64,000 nt of DNA from positions 1 to 64,000 of the forward strand of contig JBBATZ010000007.1 in NCBI GenBank assembly GCA_040398425.1, read 5' to 3'. Numbering within the stretch: the first letter of the stretch is position 1; each line of letters begins with the position of its first letter. The notes below the pieces were generated by a model. That model was not told where the DNA came from. It did no database searches and saw only the letters and a list, made by a program, of their open reading frames with translations. The stretch comes from UBA7672 sp040398425. GTDB lineage: Bacteria > Pseudomonadota > Alphaproteobacteria > Caulobacterales > Hyphomonadaceae. A program made the translations under genes and the position numbers. Positions 54,504-63,131 of this stretch are shown here, piece after piece.

Positions 54504-55199
54504 ATGAGGATGTCGCCGTCAGACATTCCAGATCACGCTCACGCGCGCATCCTTGCCGATCTCAATCGGATCGAGCGGGAAGAGAAGGTGAGCATACTCT
54601 TTGCGGTGGAGAGTGGGAGCCGGGCGTGGGGATTTCCATCGCCCGACAGCGACTACGGCGTGCGGTTTGTCTATGTGCGCGAGGCAGACTGGTATCTGTC
54701 GCTGACGCCGGGGCGCGATGTGATCGAGCTGCCGATAGACGGCGATTTCGACATCAATGGTTGGGATATCCGCAAGGCGCTGCTGCTCCTGTTGAGGCCG
54801 AACCCCGTGTTAATGGAGTGGCTGTCGAGCCCGATCCGCTATCGCTGGAATGATGAGGCGTGTGCGCAGCTGGATACGTTTGCGCGCAAGACTGCCTATG
54901 CGCGCGCGTGCCTGCACCACCATGTCTCGCTGGCGCGACGGATGTGGAACGAATTCGTCGAGGGTCGCGCAAGCGTGAACCTCAAGAAGTATCTCTACAT
55001 CCTGCGGCCGGCGATGTGCATTGCATGGATACGCGAACGGCCAGGCGTCATGCCGCCGACGAGTCTGCCGGAGCTTATGGCAGGAGTTGAACTGGAGGCG
55101 GACTTCCGCGGCGAGGTCGCTGAGCTGCTGGCGCGCAAGGCGCGGACGTCGGAGGCGGGCGATGGCGCGCGCATGAGCTCGCTGGAGGCGATTATCTAG
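54504..55199 (+). CDS. Nucleotidyltransferase-fold protein (COG3541/YcgL-like), C-terminus cut by an amber codon
   Basis: About 231 residues to the TAG at 55197. The polymerase-beta-like motif is VESGSRAWGFPSPDSDYGVRFVYV (GS-x-A-WG, then D-x-D), and RKALLLLLRPNPVLMEWLSSPI and SLARRMWN follow, all typical of COG3541 predicted nucleotidyltransferases. After TAG the same frame stays open for 36 codons (QELAWAATQDVRV through KEGER) and ends at TGA 55308. Homologues usually end in an acidic helix of this kind, so the natural C-terminus probably lies beyond the TAG. ATG 54510 is an alternative start. Confidence 0.7.
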   Translation: MRMSPSDIPDHAHARILADLNRIEREEKVSILFAVESGSRAWGFPSPDSDYGVRFVYVREADWYLSLTPGRDVIELPIDGDFDINGWDIRKALLLLLRPNPVLMEWLSSPIRYRWNDEACAQLDTFARKTAYARACLHHHVSLARRMWNEFVEGRASVNLKKYLYILRPAMCIAWIRERPGVMPPTSLPELMAGVELEADFRGEVAELLARKARTSEAGDGARMSSLEAII

Positions 55200-55310
55200 C
55201 AGGAGTTGGCGTGGGCTGCGACGCAGGACGTTCGCGTCACGCCGGATCTCACGTTGCGTGCGGAGGCCGAAGAAATGTTTCGCCAGTGCGTGAAGGAGGG
55301 CGAGCGATGA
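55200..55310 (+). other. In-frame tail after the amber codon of the nucleotidyltransferase gene
   Basis: 36 sense codons in the same frame as the upstream gene, then TGA. The residues look like coding sequence (amphipathic acidic helix, RAEAEEMFRQCVKEGER) and no start codon with a ribosome site heads them, so they read as the cut-off end of the preceding protein. Confidence 0.55.
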
Positions 55311-55362
55311 CCGCCACACCCTCCCTTGCGCGCCGGTGCAGCCGAGCTCGCGATCTGCAGCA

Positions 55363-55851
55363 TCACGCCTTGCTCGCGACCAGCCTGGCGAGAAGTTCGT
55401 CGAGCTGTTCGAATTGTTCGGGCAGGCCGGCCTCGGCGCCGCGGCCCTCGTCGAGCGCCTGTTTCGTGGGATAGCGTTCGCGAAGGACGAGCAGCGTCTT
55501 GTCGCCTTTGTCCTCGAACGTCACCGTAGTTATGGCGGCGTCCGGGCTTTCCTCATTGGTCCAGACGAGGCGCACGTTCGGTATGACTTCGAGGTATTTG
55601 CCGAAGAATTTCATTGCGCTTGCGGCGTCCACGCCAAATCCGATCGTGTAGCCGCCACCGATTCGGACATCCATTTCGCAGAACACCAGCGGCACGCCGA
55701 TCGATTTCGGCGCCCACCACTGCCTGAACAGTTCGGGCCTGGTCCAGGCCTCAAACACGATGTGCACGGGGGCATCGAAAGTGCGGGTAACGACCAACTC
55801 CCGGTCCGACGTCTGCTCGACATTGGTGTGGCTATCGCTTTTTCTGTCCAA
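55363..55851 (-). CDS. AHSA1/SRPBCC-domain protein
   Basis: 162 residues with the helix-grip SRPBCC fold of the AHSA1 family: LVVTRTFDAPVHIVFEAWTRPELFRQWW, then EMDVRIGGGYTIGF, FFGKYLEVIPNVRLVWTNEE and a last helix GLPEQFEQLDELLARL. Members bind hydrophobic ligands in the core; the reaction, if any, is unknown. Its start overlaps the ArsR gene by 20 bp, the standard ArsR-AHSA1 pair, so the two are co-translated and probably autoregulated. Confidence 0.88.
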   Translation of the reverse strand: MDRKSDSHTNVEQTSDRELVVTRTFDAPVHIVFEAWTRPELFRQWWAPKSIGVPLVFCEMDVRIGGGYTIGFGVDAASAMKFFGKYLEVIPNVRLVWTNEESPDAAITTVTFEDKGDKTLLVLRERYPTKQALDEGRGAEAGLPEQFEQLDELLARLVASKA

Positions 55852-56194
55852 TGGTTTTCTTCTTGCGTTTCATGTCTTCGACAATCTTGTCCAGCGCGTC
55901 GAAGCGTGCGTCCCAGAGCTGGCGACGCTGTTCGATCCAGGCCGCTTCTTCGTCCAGTCCGCGCAGGCCGAGCCTGCACGTTCGCACGCGTCCGATCTTC
56001 TCCGTCGTGATGAGCCCCGCCTGCTCCAGCACGCCGACGTGCTTCTTCATGCCCGTGAGGGTCATGTCGAACTTTTCGGCAAGCTCCGTGATTGAAGCGT
56101 CCGAGCGTTCAAGCTGCTCCAGAACGCCGCGACGGGTAGCGTCCGAGAGAGCCGCGAACGAGGCGTCGAGATGGGCTGACATAAACTGAACCAT
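55832..56194 (-). CDS. ArsR-family transcriptional repressor
   Basis: About 120 residues from ATG 56194. Winged-helix domain: ASFAALSDATRRGVLEQLERSDASITELAEKFDMTLTGMKKHVGVLEQAGLITTEKIGRVRTCRL. No metal-binding ELCVC-type site is present, so it belongs to the SdpR-like group paired with AHSA1 proteins. A palindrome covers its start codon. ATG 56182 is an alternative start. Confidence 0.88.
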   Translation of the reverse strand: MVQFMSAHLDASFAALSDATRRGVLEQLERSDASITELAEKFDMTLTGMKKHVGVLEQAGLITTEKIGRVRTCRLGLRGLDEEAAWIEQRRQLWDARFDALDKIVEDMKRKKKTIGQKKR

Positions 56195-56204
56195 ATAGTT
56201 CAGT
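56185..56204. promoter_or_regulatory. ArsR operator palindrome over the start codon
   Basis: ACTGAAC (56185-56191) and GTTCAGT (56198-56204) are perfect inverted repeats around CATATA, which includes the reverse-strand start codon. Palindromes of this form are usual for ArsR/AHSA1 operons and imply autorepression. Confidence 0.6.
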
Positions 56205-56309
56205 ATGTGGCGCGCGGATTGATATTGCGCAAGTCGGCTTGGCGCTTTACGGCGAGAAAAGGCTTGTGGCGGCTTTTGCGCTGCAGGCCGAGCGTGATAA
56301 TCGCCCGGC

Positions 56310-57098
56310 ATGACGTCCTCGAAACTTTCCTTCGATCGCCGCGAGCTCATCGGCCCGTTCGACATTATCGGCGATGTGCACGGGTGTTGTGACGAGCTTG
56401 AGCAGTTGCTTGAGCTGCTGGGCTACGACGTCGAGTGGTCGGGACGCGATGTCGTCGTCACGCCGCCTGCGGGGCGGACGTTGGTGTTTGTGGGCGATCT
56501 GGTGGATCGCGGGCCGCGCTCGCCGGATGTGTTGCGGATCGCGATGGCGATGGACGAGGCAGGTACGGGGCTTTGCGTCGATGGCAATCACGACAACAAG
56601 TTTTCGCGCTGGATCAATGGGGCGAGTGTGAAAGCGGCGCATGGCCTGCAGGCGTCGATCGACCAGATGGCGCAGGAGAATCCGGCGTTTCGAGCAGCGG
56701 TGCGAAAGTATGTTGGGTCGCTGCCGATCTATCTCTGGCTCGACGATGGCAAGCTCGTCGTGGCGCATGCGGGGATCAAGCAGGAGATGATCGGCAAGTC
56801 AGGCGGCAAGGTGAAAGCCTTCGCGCTTTATGGCGAGACGACGGGGGAGACGGACGGGTTCGGCTCGCCGGTGCGGCTCAACTGGGCCTTGCAGCACGCA
56901 GGCGAGACGGCGGTGGTTTATGGCCATGTCGCGGGACCTGAAGTGCAAGCGGTGAACAATACGTGGTGCATCGACACGGGGTGCTGCTTTGGCGGGCGGT
57001 TGACGGCGCTGCGCTGGCCGGAGCGCGAGCTCGTCAGCGTGCCGGCCTGCAAGGTGTGGTTCGAAGGGGCGCGGCCGTTGGCGGATCGCAGGCGCTAG
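56310..57098 (+). CDS. Metallophosphoesterase (bis-polynucleotide/PrpE-like)
   Basis: 262 residues of the calcineurin-like phosphoesterase fold. Metal motifs in order are DIIGDVHGCCDEL, VFVGDLVDRGP, VDGNHDNKF, VVAHAGI and VVYGHVAG, complete for a two-metal site. The arrangement is that of PrpE/ApaH-like and polynucleotide kinase-phosphatase-type enzymes. It likely hydrolyses a dinucleoside polyphosphate or RNA phosphate; the substrate is not set. It is transcribed away from the ArsR gene. Confidence 0.85.
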   Translation: MTSSKLSFDRRELIGPFDIIGDVHGCCDELEQLLELLGYDVEWSGRDVVVTPPAGRTLVFVGDLVDRGPRSPDVLRIAMAMDEAGTGLCVDGNHDNKFSRWINGASVKAAHGLQASIDQMAQENPAFRAAVRKYVGSLPIYLWLDDGKLVVAHAGIKQEMIGKSGGKVKAFALYGETTGETDGFGSPVRLNWALQHAGETAVVYGHVAGPEVQAVNNTWCIDTGCCFGGRLTALRWPERELVSVPACKVWFEGARPLADRRR

Positions 57099-57133
57099 GC
57101 GCATTGCCGCTTCACTGAAGTCGGCGAGTGCGT

Positions 57134-57273
57134 CTCCCTCGCCCCCTGTTGGGGGGAGGGTAAGGTGAGGGGGGCTGTGCCGCGGTCGAGGTTTTCACTC
57201 ATCGCGAATGTCCTGAAACGTTGAGCCGCCGCCCACCTCCTGCCTCCTTCCCACAAGGGGGAGGAGGGTGAGC
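57134..57273. repeat. Two REP-like G/C hairpin elements
   Basis: 57134-57174 (CTCCCTCGCCCCC-TGTT-GGGGGGAGGG, followed by TAAGGTGAGG) and 57233-57273 (CACCTCCTGCCTCCTTCCC-ACAA-GGGGGAGGAGGGTGAG) are hairpins of the same family, lying in the same orientation in the 268-bp space before the nitronate monooxygenase gene. Similar CCCTCxCCCC/GGGGGAGG elements are scattered through many alphaproteobacterial genomes. Confidence 0.55.
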
Positions 57274-57366
57274 GTTGCGAGAGCTGCACCGAACTTGGGC
57301 ATGCAGGCTTGACGGCGTCTGGTCGGCGGTTTCCAGATGGGTAAAACATCAGAGGAACTCGTCCCC

Positions 57367-58344
57367 ATGAAAACACGCGTCACCGAACTGTTCGGCATCG
57401 AGCATCCGATCATCCAGGGCGGCATGCACTATGTGGGCTTTGCCGAGATGGCGGCGGCTGTCTCGGAGGCGGGCGGGCTCGGCATCATCACGGGGCTGAC
57501 GCAACGGACGCCGGAAGGCCTGCGCGCCGAGATCCGCCGTTGCCGCGAGATGACGAAGAAGCCTTTCGGCGTGAACCTGACCTTCCTGCCGTCAGTGACG
57601 CCTCCGGATTACCCGGGCTTCGTGCGCACGATCATCGAGGAAGGCATCAAGATCGTCGAGACAGCGGGCAATAACCCGGTGCAGGTGATGCCGTTCTTCA
57701 AGCAGGCAGGCGTCAAGGTGATCCATAAGTGCACCTCGGTGCGCCACTCGCTGAAGGCTGAATCGATCGGCTGTGATGCGGTGAGCGTCGATGGCTTCGA
57801 ATGCGGCGGTCACCCGGGCGAAGACGACATTCCGAACTTCATCCTGCTGCCGCGCGCAGCGGAGGAGCTCAAGATTCCGTTCGTGGCGTCGGGCGGCATG
57901 GCCGATGGGCGTTCGCTGGTCGCGGCGATGGCTCTTGGCGCTGAGGGCATGAACATGGGCACGCGCTTCATGGCAACGAAGGAAGCGCCGATCCACCAGA
58001 ACGTGAAGGACGCGCTGGTGAAGGCGAGCGAACTCGACACGCGCCTGATCATGCGTCCGCTGCGCAACACTGAACGCGTGCTGAACAATGCTGGCGTCGC
58101 GAAAATCATCGCGAAGGAAAAGGAGCTCGGTTCGGCCCTCAAGTTCGAGGACATCATCGAGGAAGTCGCGGGCGTCTATCCGAAGATCATGAAGGATGGC
58201 GACATGGAAGCCGGTGCCTGGAGCTGCGGCATGGTCGCGGGCCTGATTCACGACGTGCCGAGCGTGAAGGAACTGATCGACCGCATCATGCGCGAGGCGG
58301 AGGAGATCATCTCGAAGCGGCTGATGGGCGCGCTGCGGGGGTAG
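57367..58344 (+). CDS. Nitronate monooxygenase family protein
   Basis: 325 residues of the FMN-dependent 2-nitropropane dioxygenase-like TIM barrel. Marks are PIIQGGMHYVG, SEAGGLGIITG, FGVNLTFLP, VIHKCTSVRHSLKAE, DGFECGGHPGEDD (active-site His) and VASGGMADGRSLVAAMALGAEGMNMGTRFM (FMN phosphate). It probably oxidises alkyl nitronates or acts as a quinone reductase. GGAAC and GAGG lie upstream of ATG 57367. A bidirectional terminator follows. Confidence 0.88.
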   Translation: MKTRVTELFGIEHPIIQGGMHYVGFAEMAAAVSEAGGLGIITGLTQRTPEGLRAEIRRCREMTKKPFGVNLTFLPSVTPPDYPGFVRTIIEEGIKIVETAGNNPVQVMPFFKQAGVKVIHKCTSVRHSLKAESIGCDAVSVDGFECGGHPGEDDIPNFILLPRAAEELKIPFVASGGMADGRSLVAAMALGAEGMNMGTRFMATKEAPIHQNVKDALVKASELDTRLIMRPLRNTERVLNNAGVAKIIAKEKELGSALKFEDIIEEVAGVYPKIMKDGDMEAGAWSCGMVAGLIHDVPSVKELIDRIMREAEEIISKRLMGALRG

Positions 58345-58365
58345 GTCGCTCCGGCAGTCAAGATA

Positions 58366-58397
58366 AAAGGGCGAGACGGTTTCCCGTCTCGCCCTTT
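58366..58397. terminator. Bidirectional intrinsic terminator
   Basis: A perfect 14-bp stem (58366-58379 with 58384-58397; core GGGCGAGACGG) encloses a TTTC loop. It serves the rightward nitronate monooxygenase gene (TTT, then GTGTTT) and, on the reverse strand, the leftward cytochrome gene (CCCTTTTATCTT). Confidence 0.88.
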
Positions 58398-58420
58398 GTG
58401 TTTCGATCGGTCGCTCGAGC

Positions 58421-58741
58421 CTACTCGGCTTTGACTTCCGGCAGGCTGCCCGAGGCCGGAAGCGAGGTCTTGCTGAGGAAGACGGCGATGTTGCGCTTGT
58501 CTTCGTCGGAGAGGCCGCCGGCGACGCTGGCCATCATCGGCACAGGCGCGTTGAGGGCGGCAAGGACCTTGTCGTTGCCGAGGGTCTGCAGCTTCTCGAT
58601 CAGCGGTGCGTTGGCGATGCCTGTGCCGTGGCACATCTTGCAGCGCGATTCATAGATTTCGCCACCTTCCTTGGGGCCGGCGAAGGCCGGTGCGGCGAGG
58701 GTCACGATGCCCATGATGACGGCGACGGCGGTCAGTCTCAT
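58421..58741 (-). CDS. Small periplasmic c-type cytochrome
   Basis: 106 residues from ATG 58741 (GGAGGG upstream). The signal peptide ends in AAPAFA. There is one haem-binding CKMCH near residue 35, with a candidate distal Met in the PVPMMASVAGGLSDED loop and a closing helix IAVFLSK. The size and layout fit a class I, c5-like monohaem cytochrome carrying electrons in the periplasm. The partner is unknown; the redoxin/haem/copper protein far upstream is not linked to it. Confidence 0.85.
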   Translation of the reverse strand: MRLTAVAVIMGIVTLAAPAFAGPKEGGEIYESRCKMCHGTGIANAPLIEKLQTLGNDKVLAALNAPVPMMASVAGGLSDEDKRNIAVFLSKTSLPASGSLPEVKAE

Positions 58742-58895
58742 TATTCCCTCCAGATGAAGTAGGGAGGGCTTGTAGTGGGCCTTATCTGAACAGGCCATAA
58801 CCGGGCGCAGTTATTGCGCGGATGGGGCATTCACGTCGCAGCGAGGGGGAAACGAGCGGGAATCGCCTAATTCGGGCGGGGATGATATGAGCCCG

Positions 58896-59316
<421 letters not shown>

Positions 59317-59416
59317 TGCCCAATTGCTGTGGACAGAGGCCGCGAGGCGATCCACCGGGCCTAAAGCCCAGACTCTAGAGGAGTCTCCTGGCTCAGATTT
59401 ACCGGCTATAAACCAC

Positions 59417-59425
59417 TTATCCACA
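59417..59425 (+). promoter_or_regulatory. Perfect DnaA box between rnpB and mraZ
   Basis: TTATCCACA is the consensus DnaA box. It lies in the 308-bp space 59317-59624, about 200 bp before mraZ, and could tie division-gene transcription to replication. One isolated box may occur by chance and does not make an origin. Confidence 0.5.
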
Positions 59426-59502
59426 GACCTGCCGGTATGGCTCACCGATCTACCTGCTTTGTTCCGTGCGCGGACGGTCCAATGGTTAACGGTGACCTAA
59501 CG

Positions 59503-59537
59503 TCCCGTTGTTTCCCATATCCTCCCATGTTATCCCG
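59503..59537 (+). promoter_or_regulatory. Four MraZ-type boxes at 10-bp period
   Basis: TCCCG, TCCCA, TCCCA and TCCCG start at 59503, 59513, 59523 and 59533, each followed by a 5-base spacer. On the reverse strand these are TGGGA/CGGGA repeats with N5 spacers, the known MraZ target design (TGGGN-N5). They lie 88-122 bp before the mraZ start, so autoregulation of the division operon is likely. Confidence 0.75.
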
Positions 59538-59624
59538 TAGGCGTCCACGGAAGGGGCTTTAGTGGCGCGTAGATTCGGGTGCGTCGTCCCATTCGGGAGC
59601 GGCGTCTAGCGGGCAATCAGGGGT

Positions 59625-60101
59625 ATGTTTCTCTCCAATTTCGAGAGCGGCGTTGACGCCAAGAAGCGGGTCTCGATCCCGGCGCCCTTCCGCAGGGTGC
59701 TTGGGGGCGTGGAAAGCCTCTATCTTTGGCCGTCGCTCGACAAGCCGTGCATCGAAGGCGCGGGCGAGGGTCTCATGCAGCAATTCGAGGATTCCATGTC
59801 CGACCTCGACCTGATGGACCCGCGTCGTATCGCGCTTGCGAACTACATCATGGGCGAGGCTCGACAGGGCAAGCTGGACGAGGGCGGACGGATCGTGCTG
59901 GACGCTGAGCTGCTGGCGACGGCGGGCATTACCGAGAAAGCCAAATTCGTCGGCCTCGGCGACCGATTCCAGATCTGGGAACCGGACGCCTATGAGGCGG
60001 AGCGGACCAACATGCGCAGCCTCGCCAGGGAAAGCCTCGGCCTGCTCAAGGCCAAGCCGCGCCGCCCCGGCAATGGGCAGGGTCAGGCGGGGTCTGAATG
60101 A
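59625..60101 (+). CDS. mraZ: Division/cell-wall cluster regulator MraZ
   Basis: 158 residues with two AbrB-like SpoVT repeats: FLSNFESGVDAKKRVSIPAPFR (about 2-23) and GKLDEGGRIVLDAELLATAGI (about 83-103), each followed by a basic/acidic DxxxR-type turn. MraZ forms a ring-shaped oligomer, binds repeated boxes upstream of its own gene and represses the cluster; four such boxes are present. Its end overlaps rsmH by 4 bp. A Gly/Gln-rich tail follows the fold. Confidence 0.95.
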   Translation: MFLSNFESGVDAKKRVSIPAPFRRVLGGVESLYLWPSLDKPCIEGAGEGLMQQFEDSMSDLDLMDPRRIALANYIMGEARQGKLDEGGRIVLDAELLATAGITEKAKFVGLGDRFQIWEPDAYEAERTNMRSLARESLGLLKAKPRRPGNGQGQAGSE

Positions 60102-61120
60102 GCGAGGGCCCCTTATCTCCCCACGCCGGGACGCACGTTCCGGTCCTCGTCGAAGAGGTCATCCACGCGCTCGCGCCCGTCGAAGGCGCGGTGATGGTGG
60201 ACGGGACGTATGGCGGCGGCGGATATGCGCGGGCGGCGCTTGCGGTAGCGAACTTCACGCTGATCGGGATTGATCGCGATCCGGAGGCAATGAAGCGTGC
60301 GTGGGAACATGCGGGCCGCGACCCGCGGCTTGTTCCGGCGCCGGGACGGTTCGGTGAACTCGAGGCGATCCTTCACGCGATGGGGCGCGACACGGTCGAC
60401 GGCATAATGCTCGATCTCGGTGTGTCGTCCTTCCAGATCGACGAGGCTGAGCGCGGTTTTTCGTTCATGCGCGACGGTCCGCTCGACATGCGGATGGAGC
60501 GCAAAGGGCCGAGCGCAGCCGATGCGGTGAACCGCCTGACTGAGGGCGAACTCGCCGATATCTTTCACATTCTTGGCGACGAGCATGGCGCGCGCCGTGT
60601 TGCGCGCGAAATCGTGCATCGTCGCCGCGCGCAGCCTTTCACCACGACGCTTGACCTCGCCAACGTGATCGAGAAGTCGCTCGGCGGGCGGCGCGGCAAG
60701 CCGACCCATCCGGCGACGCGCTCGTTCCAGGCGCTGAGGATGTGGGTGAATGACGAGACCGGCGAGCTGGTGCGCGCGCTGGGTGCTGCCGAACGTGTGC
60801 TGAAACCGGGTGGTCGGCTCGTGATCGTAACTTTCCATTCAATCGAAGACCGCATCGTGAAGCTCTTCCTGAGGTCGCGATCCGGCAATGATCCTGGCGT
60901 CTCCCGCCATGTGCCGCGCGCGCCCAAGGGCAAGGCGTCCACGTTTGAAGTCCTGCAACGCAAGGCCACCGAGGCAAGCGAAGCAGAGACAAGCGCCAAT
61001 CCGCGTTCGCGGTCGGCGCGCCTGAGGTGGGCGCTGCGGACGGATGCGCCGGCATGGGAGTCGGGGCCCGACGAAGGGTTCCGCCTGCCGGGGTTGAAAC
61101 AGCTTGAGGGAGTTGCCTGA
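60098..61120 (+). CDS. rsmH: 16S rRNA (cytosine1402-N4)-methyltransferase
   Basis: 340 residues of the RsmH (MraW) family. The SAM-binding motif VMVDGTYGGGGYARAALA is followed by LIGIDRDPEAM, IMLDLGVSSFQIDEAERGFSF, the helical insertion HGARRVAREIVHRR and TFHSIEDRIVK. It methylates C1402 of 16S rRNA with SAM. The start overlaps mraZ and the stop overlaps ftsL, as in a translationally coupled operon. Confidence 0.95.
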   Translation: MSEGPLSPHAGTHVPVLVEEVIHALAPVEGAVMVDGTYGGGGYARAALAVANFTLIGIDRDPEAMKRAWEHAGRDPRLVPAPGRFGELEAILHAMGRDTVDGIMLDLGVSSFQIDEAERGFSFMRDGPLDMRMERKGPSAADAVNRLTEGELADIFHILGDEHGARRVAREIVHRRRAQPFTTTLDLANVIEKSLGGRRGKPTHPATRSFQALRMWVNDETGELVRALGAAERVLKPGGRLVIVTFHSIEDRIVKLFLRSRSGNDPGVSRHVPRAPKGKASTFEVLQRKATEASEAETSANPRSRSARLRWALRTDAPAWESGPDEGFRLPGLKQLEGVA

Positions 61121-61479
61121 TGAATCGTCTGGCGATCATTGGCGGTCTTGTTGTCGCCATGCTGGCCGTTGCGGTCTATCGCGCCAAACTCGGTGCGGAA
61201 GACACGCAGGCGCGCATCGAGGACCTGAAGGTCCAGGTGGCCGATGAAGAGAAGGCGATTGCCGGGCTCCGCGCCGATGAAGCTGTGCTGACGCGGCCGG
61301 AGCGGATCGGCGGGATCGCACAGCAGCAGCTCGGCCTCGCGCCTGCCAATCCCACCCAGTACACGGCGGCCGAAGCGCTCAGGCAGCGGCTCGGCGAGGA
61401 GCGCACACGCCTGCCGGCACCGGGTCAGCCACCCGAGACTCTCGCACCCTCTCCTGATGCGGTGAAGCCGCAACCGTAA
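61120..61479 (+). CDS. ftsL: Cell division protein FtsL
   Basis: 119 residues: a short cytoplasmic start, one membrane helix (about 4-20, LAIIGGLVVAMLAVAVYRA), then a coiled coil (QARIEDLKVQVADEEKAIAGLRADEAVL) and a Pro-rich tail. Sequence conservation in FtsL is low; the call rests on topology and on the place between rsmH and ftsI. It joins FtsB and FtsQ at the septum to activate FtsW/FtsI. Start and stop overlap the neighbours. Confidence 0.88.
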   Translation: MNRLAIIGGLVVAMLAVAVYRAKLGAEDTQARIEDLKVQVADEEKAIAGLRADEAVLTRPERIGGIAQQQLGLAPANPTQYTAAEALRQRLGEERTRLPAPGQPPETLAPSPDAVKPQP

Positions 61480-63131
61480 TGAGGGCATACGCTGCGCCAT
61501 ATGAGGACGTATGGGGTCCGCGCCGCGCTCGCATTGTTGCGGGCGTCCTGGCGCTGATCTTTGTCATCATCGTGGGGCGCTCGGCCTATGTTGCTTTTAA
61601 CGGACCCGACAAGGCGGCGCTGCCGGTCGCCAAGGCAGAAATCGCGCGGCGTGGTGACATCGTCGATCGCAAGGGCGAGTTGCTGGCGACGACGGTGCAG
61701 GGCAAGTCGCTGGCTGTCGATCCGAGCGCGATCTGGGATTCGCGCGATGTGGTCGCGGGCATCCGCTCGGTGTTACCGGATCTCGGCGATGATGCGCTGA
61801 CGGCGCTGATGTTGGACAAGAAGCGGCAGTTCGCCTGGGTCAAGCGCGAGCTGACGGACGAACAGGTGAATGCTCTGAAGGAGACGGGAGTCGAGGGGCT
61901 GGTGTTCGTCGACGAACCGCAGCGTGTCTATCCTAACGGCAAGCTGGCCGGGCATTTCATCGGCTATACCAGCATCGATGGCGAGGGGCTGGAAGGCGCC
62001 GAGCGGATATACAACGACCAGCTCAAGAAGGGCGGCGCGCCGCTCATGCTGACGCTGGATGCCAGCGTTCAGTTCGTGCTCGAAGAAGAGCTGCAGGCCG
62101 CCTATGTCGACTTCGACATGAAAGGCGCAGTGGGTATCGTGCTGGACGTGAGCGCGGGCGCAGTGCGTGCGATTGCGTCGTGGCCATCGGTCGATCCTGC
62201 CAGGCGCGGGGAGGAGGGCGACGACGCCAAGACCAACCGCGCGCTCAATGCCAGAATGGAGTTGGGCTCGATCTACAAGCCGCTGACCGTCGCGGCGGCG
62301 CTGGAAGCGGGCGTGCTCAAGCCGACAGACATGTTTGATGTTTCGAAGCCGGTGAAGATCGGTGCGGTGACGGTGCGTGATCCACATCCGCTGCCGCATG
62401 CCGCTTCGGTATCCGTGACGGACATCCTCGCTTACTCGTCGAATATCGGTGCGTCCGAAATCGCCCAGCGCATGGGGCCTGTCGCGCAGAAGACGTTTCT
62501 CACCAAGATGAACCTGCTCGGCGGACAACCGACGAACGGGCCGCAATGGGCCTCTCCGCTTGTGCCCGCGCAATGGGATGCGACGGCGATGGCGACCGTC
62601 GCCTATGGCCACGGTCTGTCGGTCAGTCCGATGGCATTCGCGATGACGTACCTGCCGTTCGCGAATGGCGGCGAATACATGCTCCCGTCGTTTGTGGAGC
62701 CGGTTGATCCGGCGAAGGTCGTACGCAAGCGCATTATGTCGGCGCAGACGGCGGCGACGGTTCTCGACATGATGCGCGTTACCGTGCTCGAAGGGTCGGG
62801 CAGGAACGCCGAAGCGCGCGGCTATGAAGTGGCGGGCAAGACCGGCACGGCTGAGAAGCCGACACCGAGCGGTTACGATCCGGACAGGAATATCACTTCT
62901 TTCGCCGCGATCTTTCCGGCGTCCCGCCCTCAATATGTCGTGCTAGTCGTTCTGGATGAAGCCCAGCCCAGAACGGGCGCGCAACGCACGGCCGCCTTCA
63001 CGGCTGCGGCGATCGCAGGAAAGGTGATCGCGCGTGCAGCTCCGCTTCTGGATGTTCGGCCTGTGCTCGAGGCGACGGCGATGCGTGTGCCTGTCCCGGA
63101 CGCCGATGTGGCGGAGGCGGTCGCGCAATGA
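61479..63131 (+). CDS. ftsI: Peptidoglycan D,D-transpeptidase FtsI (PBP3)
   Basis: 550 residues. Short cytoplasmic start, membrane anchor (about 20-40), pedestal domain with RGDIVDRKGELLATTV, and the transpeptidase domain. The active-site nucleophile S264 lies in SIYK (K267), then SSN at 320-322 and KTGT from K454. It cross-links septal peptidoglycan and is a beta-lactam target. The start overlaps ftsL; the stop overlaps the murE start by 4 bp. Confidence 0.95.
   Translation: MRAYAAPYEDVWGPRRARIVAGVLALIFVIIVGRSAYVAFNGPDKAALPVAKAEIARRGDIVDRKGELLATTVQGKSLAVDPSAIWDSRDVVAGIRSVLPDLGDDALTALMLDKKRQFAWVKRELTDEQVNALKETGVEGLVFVDEPQRVYPNGKLAGHFIGYTSIDGEGLEGAERIYNDQLKKGGAPLMLTLDASVQFVLEEELQAAYVDFDMKGAVGIVLDVSAGAVRAIASWPSVDPARRGEEGDDAKTNRALNARMELGSIYKPLTVAAALEAGVLKPTDMFDVSKPVKIGAVTVRDPHPLPHAASVSVTDILAYSSNIGASEIAQRMGPVAQKTFLTKMNLLGGQPTNGPQWASPLVPAQWDATAMATVAYGHGLSVSPMAFAMTYLPFANGGEYMLPSFVEPVDPAKVVRKRIMSAQTAATVLDMMRVTVLEGSGRNAEARGYEVAGKTGTAEKPTPSGYDPDRNITSFAAIFPASRPQYVVLVVLDEAQPRTGAQRTAAFTAAAIAGKVIARAAPLLDVRPVLEATAMRVPVPDADVAEAVAQ

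Noticed and set aside
55197..55310. Amber codon considered as pyrrolysine or programmed recoding
   Set aside because: No pyl genes or recoding element are visible and the gene family is not known to use recoding; mutation or sequence error is simpler.
59417..59425. DnaA box region considered as a replication origin
   Set aside because: There is only one consensus box, no A/T-rich unwinding region and no origin-type genes; the site is the normal rnpB-mraZ junction.
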